Assembly (NCBI GenBank): GCA_022565335.1
Contig: JAIUMY010000029.1
Location: forward strand, 1-33,724
DNA: 33,724 nucleotides
From: Opitutales bacterium
Lineage (GTDB): Bacteria > Verrucomicrobiota > Verrucomicrobiia > Opitutales > T3Sed10-336
Direction: 5' to 3'
This document shows, one piece after another, positions 33,131 through 33,724 of the stretch. How positions within the stretch are numbered: position 1 is the first letter of the stretch; each line of letters begins with the position of its first letter. Made by a program: the position numbers and the translations under genes. Below the pieces are notes generated by a model. It did no database searches and had not been told where the DNA came from. It saw only the letters and a list, made by a program, of their open reading frames with translations.

Positions 33131-33724
33131 TTATGTGCTGGGTTTATTGAAACGAAAGGAATTCGGCGTAAACAATCCGGCCAGCGGGGTCTTAAAAGTA
33201 AGACTGGGGCGCCGAACTTTGCCCAAAAGGCAATTCTTGGCTTTATTCAGGAGTCCCCCTACGAAAGACTCTGACCCAAACACTTGAGCTCTGGTAATGG
33301 CGGCGAAAATCTTGGCCCGCACACGGCGCTCATTATCGCTTACGGTCTGCTCGCTCAGCAATCGGGTGATCTCTTCCTGCGCTTCCTGGTCATCCAGATG
33401 CCCCTTGCCTTCCCGCGGCATTCGCCCCTGTCCCAGTACCAGCAACCGGTAAAAGCGCAACACATCGCTGCCCGTATCTTTATCAATCGCATCCACAATA
33501 TACCCCAGATCGACCATTGGCTCTCCCGCCATCACCGACTCCCCGTAACCACTGTAGGCATATTTGCCCGGATCATCCACCAATCCCGCCCGAACCGGAT
33601 TCAAATCGATGTAGGCTGCCACCACCTTCAAGGCATTGGGCCGCCCCTCGACCAGGAGACTCTTTAACTTCTCACTCGTCAGAGGACCATAGCGCCGGTA
33701 CTCGCTGTTATACCAGATACTCAC
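33131..33724 (-). CDS. REP-associated/IS200-like transposase, 5' part cut by window edge
   Basis: The right-edge frame reads VSIWYNSEYRRYGPL, then YIDLNPVRAGLVDDPGKYAYSGYG and a C-terminal extension with LRFYRLLVLGQ and ITRLLSEQ, ending at TAA 33131. The leading codon is an internal GTG (Val), so the track Met is not a start. It corresponds to residues from about 147 of the complete copy at 23498. About 146 upstream codons, including the HUH motif, lie outside the window. It is about 89 percent identical over 147 bases to the left-edge copy, making these two closer to each other than to the middle copy. Downstream (33067-33076) is a small GTCTATAGAC palindrome. The convergent SET gene ends 155 bases away. 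Confidence 0.88.
   Translation of the reverse strand: MSIWYNSEYRRYGPLTSEKLKSLLVEGRPNALKVVAAYIDLNPVRAGLVDDPGKYAYSGYGESVMAGEPMVDLGYIVDAIDKDTGSDVLRFYRLLVLGQGRMPREGKGHLDDQEAQEEITRLLSEQTVSDNERRVRAKIFAAITRAQVFGSESFVGGLLNKAKNCLLGKVRRPSLTFKTPLAGLFTPNSFRFNKPST

Overview
The window looks like a chromosomal segment of a Gram-negative, heterotrophic bacterium of the Planctomycetes-Verrucomicrobia-Chlamydiae type, most likely Verrucomicrobiota. This placement is inference. It rests on the RAYT-type transposase subfamily, a eukaryote-like SET protein, a TonB-like anchored PA14-type protein, mostly weak Shine-Dalgarno signals, and outer-membrane genes that indicate a diderm cell. No rRNA, tRNA, phage, plasmid or CRISPR signal was seen.

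Layout. (1) 1-585, minus: the 5' part of an IS200-like (RAYT) transposase that runs off the left edge and is missing from the ORF track. (2) 772-6798, plus: a sugar-uptake operon encoding a TPR protein, a membrane-anchored solute-binding protein, two ABC permeases, a ribulose-phosphate 3-epimerase and a PfkB sugar kinase. No ATPase gene is present. (3) 6799-7700: a REP-like hairpin, a perfect palindrome, a small membrane-protein gene, and a convergent small gene that overlaps it antisense. (4) 7303-10636, minus: panD, a carboxy-terminal protease, tsaD and a small anchored protein. (5) 10725-13802, minus: Ldh-family dehydrogenase, 2-keto-3-deoxygluconate kinase and SDR oxidoreductase, a probable uronate/KDG catabolic set. 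(6) 13803-14144: a gene-free stretch with a terminator-like hairpin and a large, highly self-complementary element. (7) 14145-21577, minus: a GH63-like glycosidase, a PA14/TonB-like protein, and an RND adaptor plus pump. (8) recD (21662-23254) and a full-length RAYT transposase (23498-24496). (9) 24582-26908, minus: erpA, an Fpg/Nei glycosylase lacking zinc ligands, and aroB. (10) 26964-31267, minus: a second RND adaptor/pump pair. (11) 31537-32975, plus: a predicted outer-membrane barrel protein and a SET-domain methyltransferase. (12) 33131-33724, minus: a third RAYT copy cut by the right edge.

How it fits together. The window combines carbohydrate uptake and phosphorylation (ABC operon, KDG branch, GH63-like enzyme), envelope work (two tripartite-pump inner parts without an outer-membrane channel gene, protease, barrel protein) and housekeeping (tsaD, panD, aroB, erpA, fpg, recD). 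Three same-orientation transposase paralogues, two of them at the edges, and structured repeats sharing the 12-mer GGGGCGTAAAGC are the main mobile or repetitive components.

Starts. The ORF track shows M for any start codon. By reading the bases, tsaD and fpg start with GTG and recD with TTG. The track starts at 580, 3222, 18489 and 31513 are TTG codons, and I moved those genes to internal ATGs. No single dramatic new system is evident. The best leads are the structured repeat at 13.9-14.1 kb, the zincless Fpg, the PA14/TonB-like gene beside an RND pump, the SET gene, and the RAYT copies that seem to lack the usual nucleophilic tyrosine.
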